Source: CAVQGZ01 sp942491665
Lineage (GTDB): Bacteria > Actinomycetota > Actinomycetes > Jiangellales > Jiangellaceae
DNA: 64,000 bases
Reading direction: 5' to 3'
NCBI GenBank assembly: GCA_942491665.1
Contig: CALOBR010000020.1
Coordinates: 248,001-312,000, forward strand
Part shown: in pieces, positions 54,394-62,942 of the stretch
How the letters are laid out: each line of letters begins with the position of its first letter
Position numbering within the stretch: position 1 is the stretch's first letter
Notes under the pieces: model-generated
Told to the model about the DNA's origin: nothing
What the model saw: only the letters and a program-made list of their open reading frames with translations
Databases searched by the model: none
Translations under genes and position numbers: made by a program

Positions 54394-55194
54394 ATGGACA
54401 CGAGCCGGCGAAGCCCCGGACGACGGTCGCTGACCGGGCTGGCCATCGCTACTGCCCTTGTCACGACCGCGTGCGGAACGACAGCGGGTACCGAGGCGGC
54501 GCCCACCGCCCCCGCTACGACGCAGGCCACCACCGACGCCCCAGCTGCCGGCACCTGGCCAGTCGTCGTGGACCTCAACTCGGCGTTGGCGGCCCAGGAC
54601 TACGAGGTCGCGGCGGCACTGACCGCGCCCGGCAGCGCCGCGCAGACCTACGTCGAGTACCGGTCCGACGTCGCAGCGGCGCAGCAGGCAGCCGGCGCCG
54701 AGGCGGCGCCGGACGGAGTGGTGGTCGACGACGAGCAGGCCGGGACAGTCACCGTCACGATCGGCTCGGGCAGCGACGAGGTCACCTATGTCTGGAGCGA
54801 CTTCGACGTCGACGAGGCGGGGCTCGTGACCGGGTGGTCCACCGAGCAAGGCAGCCTCAGCACCGTGATCAGCTCCCCCGGGTCAGAGGCTGAGGCCGCA
54901 GGCGCCACGGTGAGCGTCCGCAGCGCCTACCAGACCAACGAAGGCGACCTCTTCGTCGTCGTGGGCATCGTCGCCGACGACGACACGGTGAGCGTGGACG
55001 AGAGCACGGTCGTCCGTGGCGAGGACGAGTCGACCGCCGCCTCGTCTGCCACGGTCGGACCTGCCGAGATCGAGGCCGGCCAGTCGGGGGTGGTCGTCTA
55101 CCGGTTCGATGGCATCCCGCTCGGCGGAGCGCTGGTCTACGAGGTGCAGAACAGCTTTGACGCTCCGGTCGCCGTGGAGCTGCCGCTCACCTGA
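54394..55194 (+). CDS. Putative lipoprotein
   Basis: 266-residue exported protein. The basic N-terminus (RRSPGRRS) and hydrophobic stretch are followed by a lipobox LVTTAC, with Cys about residue 28 for lipid attachment. A Thr/Ala/Pro linker (residues 30-55) leads to a mature domain rich in Asp, Glu, Val and Thr with beta-sandwich character (VTVTIGSGSDEVTYVWSDF). No family was recognised. It is a single rightward gene among leftward glycan genes, ending in an 8-bp convergent overlap. Confidence 0.75.
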   Translation: MDTSRRSPGRRSLTGLAIATALVTTACGTTAGTEAAPTAPATTQATTDAPAAGTWPVVVDLNSALAAQDYEVAAALTAPGSAAQTYVEYRSDVAAAQQAAGAEAAPDGVVVDDEQAGTVTVTIGSGSDEVTYVWSDFDVDEAGLVTGWSTEQGSLSTVISSPGSEAEAAGATVSVRSAYQTNEGDLFVVVGIVADDDTVSVDESTVVRGEDESTAASSATVGPAEIEAGQSGVVVYRFDGIPLGGALVYEVQNSFDAPVAVELPLT

Positions 55195-56251
55195 CGCGAT
55201 CGCGCTCGGCCACCTCTCGCGCCAGCGCGTCGTACTCGGCCTGCAGCACACGCTGCCTGTCGATGAGCTCGCCGATCGCCGCCACGGCGGCTTCCAGGAG
55301 GTCGGCCTCGCTGACGGCAGGACTGGCGCTGGTAGGTATCGGTGCGGCCACGAGCTCGTCGAGGTCGCCGACGACGTGGTACCCGCGTCGATCGATCTCG
55401 GCGACCGCGTGCTCGCCGAGCTCGCGGACGCGTGCCGCACTGACGGGGTCGAGGGCGGGACGAGGCCCCGGTCGTCCGGCAACGATGTCCTGGGCGAAGT
55501 AGTCGCGCAGCCACTTGTGCCTGACCCGCTTCGGCGCAAGACCCTCCGGCAGGCCACCCGCGACGCGCCGCACCAGCTCGGTCTCGGCTACGCCCAACGA
55601 GGTGTTGGACGGCTGAGCCGGCGGCGCGAACCGGACCGGGTCGATCCCGCAGACGCCGGCGAAACGCCGCCAGAGCAACCCTGGCTCGGACCCCGGCTTG
55701 GGCACGGTGACCACATGCACCTTCTCGGGGCCGACGGCGCTGCCCCACCGGTCGAGGATGGCCACGGCGTCGATCGTCTGAAGGCTCCACGGTCCCTTCT
55801 TGTCGCCGCGGAGCACCTTGGCCGTGTACCGCTTCAGCGGCATCTGCGTGCCCATCTTGACCGCCTCCTGCCAGAGGGCCGGAAACTGGGCCACGTAGTC
55901 GCGGGCCGTGAAGACGACGTGCACGTCTGCGGGGGCCAGGGCCCGCACCGCGCGTGCGGCCTGCTCGGCCGTCGCCCCACCCAAGAACTCGTGCGACAGG
56001 ACGGCCGTCCCGGGCCACTCCCTGATGCGCTGCTGCATGTCCAGCCAGACGTCGCGCCGACCAGGGGGCATGTCCTTCAGCCAGGGCACCTCGCGGATGG
56101 CTTGCGCGGCGTGGAAGGCAGCGAACCGCCGACCTCCCGGCACGAGCACGCCGACGGCGCGCAGCGCGTCACGGTGCGCCCACAGGCTGTCCTGGATGTA
56201 GGTGGTGCCGGTCTTGGGCGCCCCGACGTGCAGGTAGACGGTCGTCGCCAT
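55187..56251 (-). CDS. Sulfotransferase-like protein 5
   Basis: 354-residue paralogue of the group at 27-33 kb. YLHVGAPKTGTTYIQDSLW (residues 6-24) is the 5'-phosphosulfate loop, HVVFTARDYVAQFPALWQEA near 115 the 3'-phosphate region, and PAQPSNTSLGVAETELVRRVAG near 220 the shared NxSLGxxxxE block. A charged helix closes the protein. It starts 1 bp after the coiled-coil gene at 56.3 kb and is probably in an operon with that gene and the LicD fusion. Confidence 0.82.
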   Translation of the reverse strand: MATTVYLHVGAPKTGTTYIQDSLWAHRDALRAVGVLVPGGRRFAAFHAAQAIREVPWLKDMPPGRRDVWLDMQQRIREWPGTAVLSHEFLGGATAEQAARAVRALAPADVHVVFTARDYVAQFPALWQEAVKMGTQMPLKRYTAKVLRGDKKGPWSLQTIDAVAILDRWGSAVGPEKVHVVTVPKPGSEPGLLWRRFAGVCGIDPVRFAPPAQPSNTSLGVAETELVRRVAGGLPEGLAPKRVRHKWLRDYFAQDIVAGRPGPRPALDPVSAARVRELGEHAVAEIDRRGYHVVGDLDELVAAPIPTSASPAVSEADLLEAAVAAIGELIDRQRVLQAEYDALAREVAERDRVR

Positions 56252-56252
56252 G

Positions 56253-56539
56253 TCAGAGCCCTTGGGCGTACCTGTCGAGTCGTTCCTTGAGCTCGGCGTC
56301 GTCGCGCTGGTCGACCGGCAGGAGGGTCTGCATGACGATGTCGGTCAGCTCAGCCACTCGACGTTGAAGCCGGCGTTCCTGGGCCACCTGGGCCTCCAGC
56401 CGCGCCACCGCTTCTGCAGCACTGCGTTGGCTGCTTTGAGTCGGTGCACGTCGGACACCAGAACCGGGAGGGCGCTGAGCCCCCGGAGCGCCCGTTGGGG
56501 CCCCGACGCGCGCCCGTCCTCACCAGGTACTACTCCCAT
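56253..56539 (-). pseudogene. Small coiled-coil protein (DUF6752-like), frameshifted
   Basis: From ATG 56539 one frame encodes RALRGLSALPVLVSDVHRLKAANAVLQ. From about 56414 the next frame continues in the same heptad register with EAVARLEAQVAQERRLQRRVAEL and ends DAELKERLDRYAQGL before TGA 56255-56253. One missing base near 56412-56416 explains the switch. The rebuilt protein is about 95 residues and resembles the 53.3-kb coiled-coil protein. It overlaps the LicD gene by 10 bp and ends 1 bp before sulfotransferase 5. A sequence error is likely. Confidence 0.6.
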
Positions 56540-58056
56540 TCGATCACCATGCGACATGCTGGCCCTTCCGACTCCTGTATCGACTCCTCGACGACGACAC
56601 GACCGCCACGCTCACCTGCCTGCTCCGCCACGAGCGCCGGGTCGATCGGTCGACACGGTAGTCCGGGGAACTCTGCGAACGTCGTGTGCGCAGGATCGGT
56701 CGCGAACTCGAGCACGCAGCGTCCGCCGCCGTGCAGCAGCATGGCGCACAGCGCCCAGAAGTTGGGCAGGCCCGTGGGGCTCATCGCGTCGAGCAGGTGG
56801 CGCGCGACGATGACGCGGTTCAGCGGGTACATCCGGGCCAGGTGGGCCCCCGCCATTGCCGTGTGTCGCAGGGAACACAGGTTGACCTCGTAGAAGCTCG
56901 TTTGGGAGCCGGTGCGACGTGCCCGACGACGGGCTCGACGCACGCCCGAGCCCGAGCCGTCCAGCCCGACTGCTTGCTCCACCCGTTCGGCGTAGTACAT
57001 CGTGTCGCGGCCCATGCCTGATCCGACGTCGACCACCAGGGCCGGCTGCTCGACCTGAGCCAGCGCCCACGGCGCGAACGACGTCGGTGTCCGCGGCACC
57101 ACGTCCGGCTGCTGCCGGTACAGCTGGGTCCAGAGGTCACGGTCGCGTCGGTAGCCGCTGAACCAGTCCTTCATCTGTCGCTTGCCGGGCGGCAAGCCGT
57201 AGCTGAAGTTGGGGTCGGGCACGCGCCAGGACGGCCCGTAGGCAGCCTCCAGCAGCACCTCCGGCTTGTGGGGACTGGCGAAGCGACGGCCTTCGAGGCT
57301 CGCTGTGCCCAGCGGCAGAACGTCGTCGATCTCGGCGGGGTGAGCCGTGTCATTCAGCCCGTACAGCCGGCCGACGCTCGGGTCGAAGAACATCGTGAAG
57401 ATGTCGACGTTGCGCCACCCGCCCCCCGGCGGGTCGAAGAAGACCTGGAGAAAGCCACCGTTCTGCCGTCGCAGCGACCACCCGAGTCGCCTGCAGTGCC
57501 GTTCGATCTCGAACGACTCCAGCATCGCGTCGGCGGGTGTCGTCGCCTCGCTCAGATACGCGAGGTCAATGTCCATGTCATGCCCGATGAGGTGGCCGGA
57601 CCGCACGGCCCCTAGGAGCGAGCCGTAGGCCAGGAACGCGGGCACTCCCAGGTCGCCGCTGAGAACGGTGAGTACCTCATCCGCCCGGTCGAGGTACCAG
57701 TCGAGCAGGGCTGGGTCGAGGTCGGCGAACGACTGGTTCAGCCGTCCCCACTTGCTCAACGACAGCGGCCTGCCGTTGTCGTCGGTGAGGTCGACCGGTC
57801 CCTCGCCGGAGCCGAAGGAGCAAACTGCTCGGGCCGCGATCTCGTCCGACCCGTGCCAGCGCAACGCCACCTCGGCCTGCCCGTCGAGGCGGGTGGCAAG
57901 GGCGGCCGGCCAGTCGACTCGCCTCGTGCCATCGCGAGCCTCCAGCTGGTCGCCCGGGTCGATCGACCACACCCGGTGCCCGTCGAACAGCACGTCGAGC
58001 GGGTGCCCTGTGACCACGACGCGATAGGTGAGCGACGTGTCGTCAGCAAGCAGCAC
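56530..58056 (-). CDS. LicD-type nucleotidyltransferase fused to SAM methyltransferase
   Basis: 508-residue fusion. The N-terminal 90 residues are beta-rich and unassigned. Residues about 95-330 are LicD-like: LGVPAFLAYGSLLGAVRSGHLIGHDMDIDLAYL has the GSLLGAxR and DxD metal site used to transfer phosphocholine or similar phospho-alcohol groups, followed by VDIFTMFFDP. Residues about 345-508 form a class I methyltransferase: ALVVDVGSGMGRDTMYYAE, then VGLDGSGSGVRRARRRARR. GTG 58056 is used. Such a fusion could attach and methylate a substituent on the surface polymer. Confidence 0.8.
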   Translation of the reverse strand: MLLADDTSLTYRVVVTGHPLDVLFDGHRVWSIDPGDQLEARDGTRRVDWPAALATRLDGQAEVALRWHGSDEIAARAVCSFGSGEGPVDLTDDNGRPLSLSKWGRLNQSFADLDPALLDWYLDRADEVLTVLSGDLGVPAFLAYGSLLGAVRSGHLIGHDMDIDLAYLSEATTPADAMLESFEIERHCRRLGWSLRRQNGGFLQVFFDPPGGGWRNVDIFTMFFDPSVGRLYGLNDTAHPAEIDDVLPLGTASLEGRRFASPHKPEVLLEAAYGPSWRVPDPNFSYGLPPGKRQMKDWFSGYRRDRDLWTQLYRQQPDVVPRTPTSFAPWALAQVEQPALVVDVGSGMGRDTMYYAERVEQAVGLDGSGSGVRRARRRARRTGSQTSFYEVNLCSLRHTAMAGAHLARMYPLNRVIVARHLLDAMSPTGLPNFWALCAMLLHGGGRCVLEFATDPAHTTFAEFPGLPCRPIDPALVAEQAGERGGRVVVEESIQESEGPACRMVIEWE

Positions 58057-58279
58057 GTTCGATACGCCGCCCTTCGCTCGTCTTTCCCCAGGTCGCAGAT
58101 GCCACGCGGAGCAACGTCGTCCCGGCTTGCCTGGACGAAGGTACTCCTCGTCGTGGAAGGTGCTGTCGATCTCCGGACGTGTCACGTCCCGGTGCGTGCG
58201 TACGCAGGTATCTTGTCCATCCTCGCGCCCGGGTGGTGCTCCACCACCAGCAGCGGCCGCGAACGCACAAGGGGGACCC

Positions 58280-59812
58280 GTGACCGACGCCGCCGACAAC
58301 GCTGCGCGGACGCGCCCACGCCTGTCCCTTGTGCTGATCGTGGTGGCGGCCCTCGTTCTCGCCGTCACCGCCGTGGCCGTCGTGACCGATCGGCAGTCCG
58401 CGGATGACGCGGCGCTCATCACTCCTCCGCCGGCAGACCCCGCGGCGGGCGCAACACGCCCCAACATCATCCTCATCACCACCGACGACATGTCACTCAG
58501 CGACCTGGAGTGGATGCCCACTACCCGACGGCTGATCGGCGAGGTCGGGGCGACGGTAGAACCATTCCTCAGCAACCACCCGCTGTGCTGTCCGGCGCGT
58601 GCGCAGATCCTCACCGGCCAGCAAGCGCAGAACAGCGGTGTGTTCGACAACTCCGGCCGCTACGGGGGGTTCCCGCGGCTGAAGAAGCCCGGCAATCACA
58701 TCGGGACGTGGCTGAAGGACTCCGGCTACCAGACGGCGTTCATCGGCAAGTTCTTGAACCTGTGGGAACGTCGGCCCGTTCAGCAGAAGGGCTGGACGGT
58801 CTTCAACCCCAGCTCCGAGGGGGTCTACTCCGCCTACGACATCACGATGTGGAACGACGGTGACCCACGTCGCTACGACGGCATCCACACCGGCGACCTC
58901 ATGGGACGCCTCACCGTCGAGACGATCGAGCAGTTCGCCGCGGACGGCGCACCGTTCTTCATCTGGACCTCGCAGCTTCCGCCGCACGGCATGCGCGTAG
59001 ACGGCAAGTGGACGTTCCCCGTGCCCGCCGAGCGGCATCGCGACGCCTACCCGGACGCGCTCCCGCCAGCGTGGGGCGAGCCGGTGTTCTTCGAAGAGGA
59101 CGTGAGCGACAAGCCGGCGTGGGTGCGGCAGGCCAATCGACCGCCACGGGAGAAGATGATCGGACTCAACCGAACTCGCATCCAGTCGCTGCTGTCGGTC
59201 GACGACCAGATCAAGGTGATGCTCGAGACCCTTCGTGACACTGACCAGCTTGACAACACCTACGTGTTCTTCACCTCCGACAACGGGTTCGCAGTCGGCG
59301 AGCATGGATTGACGACGAAGAACCACCCGTACGAGACCAGCCTGCAGGTTCCGCTCCTGGTCCGCGGTCCGGGCATCGAACCCGGCAGCAGGTGCCCAGG
59401 GCAGTTCGGGATGGCAGATCTGGCCCCCACGTTCCTCGACATCGCCGACGCCGACGCTGGGCGCCCGCAGGACGGGCGTTCGATGCTGCCGGCCCTTCTC
59501 GAGGGCGCCCCTGGGTACTCGCACTACCCGATCCAGGCCTCGGGGTGGTCGTATGAACCCGGGCTGAAGTGGTGGTGGCGCGGGGTGCGGTCCGAGCAGT
59601 TCACCTACGTCCGCTACCACGACCAGTTCGAAGAGCTCTACGACCTGGAGCAGGACCCGACCCAGCTGCAGAACGTCGCGACCGATCCGCGCTACGCCGA
59701 CGTCCTCGTCGAGTACTCCGAGCGGCTCGACGGACTGACGGACTGTGCAGCCGACACGTGCTGGGACGGCGGCTCGAACGACGCGACGGCCCTTGCGGCC
59801 GAGGGTCGGTGA
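58280..59812 (+). CDS. Membrane-anchored sulfatase
   Basis: 510-residue type I sulfatase. A signal anchor spans about residues 15-37 (LSLVLIVVAALVLAVTAVAVV), then the alkaline-phosphatase fold: IILITTDDMS (metal-binding Asp pair) and the formylglycine motif in NHPLCCPARAQILTG (Cys-x-Pro-x-Arg). FFTSDNGFAVGEHGL contributes the Asp/Asn metal ligands and TKNHPYETSLQVPLLVRGPG follows. GTG 58280 follows GGGGGA. It should desulfate extracellular glycans and needs a formylglycine-generating enzyme, not seen in this window. Confidence 0.88.
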   Translation: MTDAADNAARTRPRLSLVLIVVAALVLAVTAVAVVTDRQSADDAALITPPPADPAAGATRPNIILITTDDMSLSDLEWMPTTRRLIGEVGATVEPFLSNHPLCCPARAQILTGQQAQNSGVFDNSGRYGGFPRLKKPGNHIGTWLKDSGYQTAFIGKFLNLWERRPVQQKGWTVFNPSSEGVYSAYDITMWNDGDPRRYDGIHTGDLMGRLTVETIEQFAADGAPFFIWTSQLPPHGMRVDGKWTFPVPAERHRDAYPDALPPAWGEPVFFEEDVSDKPAWVRQANRPPREKMIGLNRTRIQSLLSVDDQIKVMLETLRDTDQLDNTYVFFTSDNGFAVGEHGLTTKNHPYETSLQVPLLVRGPGIEPGSRCPGQFGMADLAPTFLDIADADAGRPQDGRSMLPALLEGAPGYSHYPIQASGWSYEPGLKWWWRGVRSEQFTYVRYHDQFEELYDLEQDPTQLQNVATDPRYADVLVEYSERLDGLTDCAADTCWDGGSNDATALAAEGR

Positions 59813-59847
59813 CGCGGCGTCCCCAACGAGGGGGTTTGTCCCTGCCC

Positions 59848-59853
59848 AAGGAG
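59848..59853 (+). promoter_or_regulatory. Ribosome-binding site fixing the phospholipase-D-like start
   Basis: AAGGAG lies eight bases before GTG 59862, the ideal spacing, and favours this start over GTG 59871 or ATG 59874, which are too distant. Confidence 0.7.
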
Positions 59854-59861
59854 CGGGTACG

Positions 59862-61163
59862 GTGCGGGCCGTGATGGGTGTTGCATCAGTTCGTGCTCTC
59901 TTCGTGGCCTTGTTGTCAGCGGCTGTCGTCGTGTCAGCTCTGCCCGCGGCCGCGGCAGATGGCTCGGCGAACGAGCTACAAGGGCGGAGCGGACGGGTGC
60001 CGGTTGACGGTGCGACGTTCAACGATCCTTCTAGCTACGGAGCTGCCCAGAACCGCATCATCAACTACCTCAACGACATGATCGACCAGACCCCGTCCGG
60101 TGAGACCATTCGCATCACCCAGTACAACCTCACGTGCGGCTCCACCGTGGACAGGATCATCCGAGCCCACAGGCGGGGCGTGAACGTCCAGATCGTGGTC
60201 AACGACCGGGTCCTGGGCAATGACGTCAGCAACAGCGGTCTCTACCAACGGCTGCGCAATCTGCTCGGCACCAACACCAGCAAGCCGAGCTTCTTCGTCG
60301 CGTGCAAGCGAGGGTGCCGCGGCAAGGGCGCGCTGCACACCAAGTTCGTCACCATCACCAAGGTGAAGACCAGCGCGGGCCCCCGTACCAACCTCATCTT
60401 CACCGCGTCAGGCAACATCACCTGCGGCTGGGCGACCGGCCGGCAGTACAACGACCAGTACGCCATCGTCGGACGCCCCGACCTCTCCCGGTCGTTCAAC
60501 GCCATCTTCGCCCAGCTGGCCGCCGACAAGCGCGTCAAGGCTCCCTTCCGCCGGTACAAGAGCGGCCCGTACACGGCCTGGTTCTTCCCGCGACCCGGCG
60601 CCAACCGCTTCAACGACCCCGTCTTCCGGGCCCTCAAGTCAGTCAAGTGCCGCGGCGCGAAGAACACCCCCGGCGGACGCACGATCGTGAAGGTCAAGAT
60701 GTTCACCTGGAACGGCAACCGTGGGTTGACCCTTGCTCGCGAGTTGTACAAGCTCGACCAGCAGGGGTGCCGCGTCGAGGTCATTCTCGGGGCGCCTGGC
60801 GCAGGCGTCGTGCGCGAGGTGCGGCGACCCGGCCGGAATGGGGGGATCGCGGTCTGGGACAGTCGACGCGACCGCAACAGCGACGGCGAGCTCGACCTCT
60901 ACACCCACATGAAGATGCTCACCATCAAGGGCCGCATGGGTAAGAACCGCAAGGCGCGCACCGTGTACACGGGTTCGGCCAACTGGACCCAGGACGCGTA
61001 CACGATCGGCGACGAGATGGTGATCCGCCTCAACACCGGCAGGGCATGGCGTCAGTACAACCGGCACTTCCAGTACGTCAAGACTCGTTCGAAGCGGCTG
61101 CCCAACACCGTCACCACCGTGGCCAAGATCCGGCCGTACAACCTCAACCCCATCGCCGAGTAG
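59862..61163 (+). CDS. Secreted phospholipase-D-like protein
   Basis: 433-residue exported protein; signal peptide to about residue 28 (ALFVALLSAAVVVSALPAAAA). Two PLD-like repeats are visible: GALHTKFVTIT with TASGNITCGW (about residues 160-190) and YTHMKMLTIKGR with YTGSANWTQDA (about 345-375). Both keep HxK but lack the Asp of HxKxxxxD, so catalysis is uncertain. At least six Cys suggest disulfides. GTG 59862 is fixed by its AAGGAG. It follows the sulfatase on the same strand, separated by 49 bp. Confidence 0.83.
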   Translation: MRAVMGVASVRALFVALLSAAVVVSALPAAAADGSANELQGRSGRVPVDGATFNDPSSYGAAQNRIINYLNDMIDQTPSGETIRITQYNLTCGSTVDRIIRAHRRGVNVQIVVNDRVLGNDVSNSGLYQRLRNLLGTNTSKPSFFVACKRGCRGKGALHTKFVTITKVKTSAGPRTNLIFTASGNITCGWATGRQYNDQYAIVGRPDLSRSFNAIFAQLAADKRVKAPFRRYKSGPYTAWFFPRPGANRFNDPVFRALKSVKCRGAKNTPGGRTIVKVKMFTWNGNRGLTLARELYKLDQQGCRVEVILGAPGAGVVREVRRPGRNGGIAVWDSRRDRNSDGELDLYTHMKMLTIKGRMGKNRKARTVYTGSANWTQDAYTIGDEMVIRLNTGRAWRQYNRHFQYVKTRSKRLPNTVTTVAKIRPYNLNPIAE

Positions 61164-61190
61164 GCGCCCCGGCTCGCCTAGAGTTCCGGG

Positions 61191-62222
61191 GTGACCCGGG
61201 TCGTTCTGCACATCGGTGCCCCGAAGACGGGGACCTCGTTCATCCAGTCGGTGCTGTCGAACAACCGCGAGCTGCTCCAGTCGAATGGCGTCCTCTGGCC
61301 CGGCAGCACCTGGGCAGACCAGGTGCGGGCCGTCGAAGACCTGCGCGACGCGGACCATCCGGCAAGCTGGCGTCCGCCGCCCGGTGGGACGCCCTGGTCG
61401 AGCAGGTCGACGCCCACCCCGGCGACGTCGCCGTCATCTCGATGGAGTGGCTCTGCTTGGGCAACCGGCGGATGGCGACGAATGCGGTCGAGTCATTCGA
61501 CGGGCATGACGTGCATGTCGTTCTGACGCTGCGCGACCTGGCGCGGGCCATCCCGGCCCAGTGGCAGGAGTCGACGCAGAACGGGTTCGCCTGGACCTAC
61601 CAGCAGTTCTTGACCGGTCTGACCGATCCCAAGCCGCAGAAGACACGAGCTGGCAGCCATTTCTGGACGAACCAGGACTGGGCCCGGATGGCGGACGTGT
61701 GGAGCCCGCTGGTGGCTCAGGGACGTCTATGGGTGGTCACGGTCCCGCCCGCCGGGACACCATCCGACGTGCTCTGGACACGCTTCTGCGAAGCGGCCGG
61801 CATCGACCCGACCGGCTACTCGCTTGCGGGGTGGCCCAACGAGTCGCTCGGTGCGGCATCGGCCGAGCTGATGCGCCGTCTTCAGGCGGCCCGGCGTGAC
61901 GAAGGCCCGAACGTACGCCATCGGGCGAAGCTCAAGCACCGGCTCGCCAAGCAGACCCTGGCCGAGCACCGCAAGGCCGAGCCGTCGCTCGTGCTGCCGC
62001 CCGAGCTGTTCGACTGGACGGTGGACGCGCACCGCCGAGCTTGGTCGCCGCGGTGCGCCGGGCGAGCCCACGCGTGGTGGGCGACCTCGACGAACTCATT
62101 GCCCCTCCTGCCCGCCGCTCATGGGCCAGGCGTCGTCACCGACCCCGGCCCAGATCGGTGACGACGCGCTGCTCGATGCGGCCATCTTCGGGCTGCTCGG
62201 CCTCACTCGCCCCAAGTCCTAG
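61191..62222 (+). pseudogene. Sulfotransferase-like protein 6, disrupted by frameshifts
   Basis: Reading starts at GTG 61191 with VVLHIGAPKTGTSFIQSVL. Near 61365 sense moves to another frame (ASAARWDALVEQVDAHPGDVAVISMEWL, VVLTLRDLARAIPAQWQES, AGWPNESLGAASAELMRRL). Near 62041 it moves again (LVAAVRRASPRVVGDLDELI), and near 62110 a last time (GDDALLDAAIFGLLGLTRPKS). Each step equals one missing base. Between the steps the match to paralogues 3 and 5 is full-length with no loss of motifs, so sequence error is more likely than decay. Its stop overlaps that of the ABC gene. Confidence 0.75.
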
Positions 62223-62942
62223 TCGGCCCGCAGCTCGCGCAACGTCCTGAACGCGGGCTTGAGCGGTCCGTCGAAGACGATCTCGCCCTTCTCGAGCACG
62301 ATCGCCCGGCTGCAGAGCTGTCGCAGCACCGGACGCCGGTTCGTCGCCAGCACCATCGCGTGACCGGCGTCGCGCATCGGCCTCCAGTCGGGCCATCGAG
62401 GCGTCGCGAAACTCCTTGTCGCCGACCAGCACCCTGCCGTCGGCGAGAAAGACGTCAGGTTCTGCGTGCAGCACCACCGAGTAGCCGAGCCGCTGACGTC
62501 GCCTTGGGCTCCAGCTCGCGCAGCGGGTAGCCAGCTCGGCGGGCTTGAGCCCGGAGAACGCGATGATGGCGTCCCGCCGGCTCTCGATCTCGTCGTGCGA
62601 CATGCCGAGCAGCTGGGCGTTCAGCGTGATGTTGTCGGCGGCGGGCATGTCGGACGCGAAACCCACACTCATGGCGATCGGCCCGGTCGGTCGGCCCCGC
62701 ACGTGGACAGTCCCCTGGTCGGGCCGGTACAGGCCGTTCAGGACGCTGATGAGCGTGGACTTGCCCGACCTCCGTCGTCCGATGACACCGATCGCCTCAC
62801 CCGACCCCACGGTGAACGAGATGTCGATCAGTGCGCGGTCGACCTTGTCACGCTGCGTCTTGCTCACGTGGGCTCGCAAGGTCGGAGCGCCGTACTTGCG
62901 CAGGAACGACTTGTGGACGCCCTCGCACCTCACGTAGTCCAT
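62219..62942 (-). pseudogene. ABC polysaccharide-export ATPase (Wzt/TagH-like), frame-disrupted
   Basis: ATP-binding subunit for export of an undecaprenyl-linked polymer. Walker A is GVIGRRRSGKSTLISVL near residue 50. The signature region reads poorly (TRCASWSPRRRQRLGYS) but becomes LREL-SPRRRQRLGYS if two compensating indels at about 62504-62520 are assumed. Walker B is AEPDVFLADGRVLVGDKEF without the usual Glu. Near 62380 the frame changes, after which MRDAGHAMVLATNRRPVLRQL and AIVLEKGEIVFDGPLKPAFRTLRELRAD complete the fold. ATG 62942 overlaps the permease by 13 bp. It is probably intact in nature. Confidence 0.78.
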
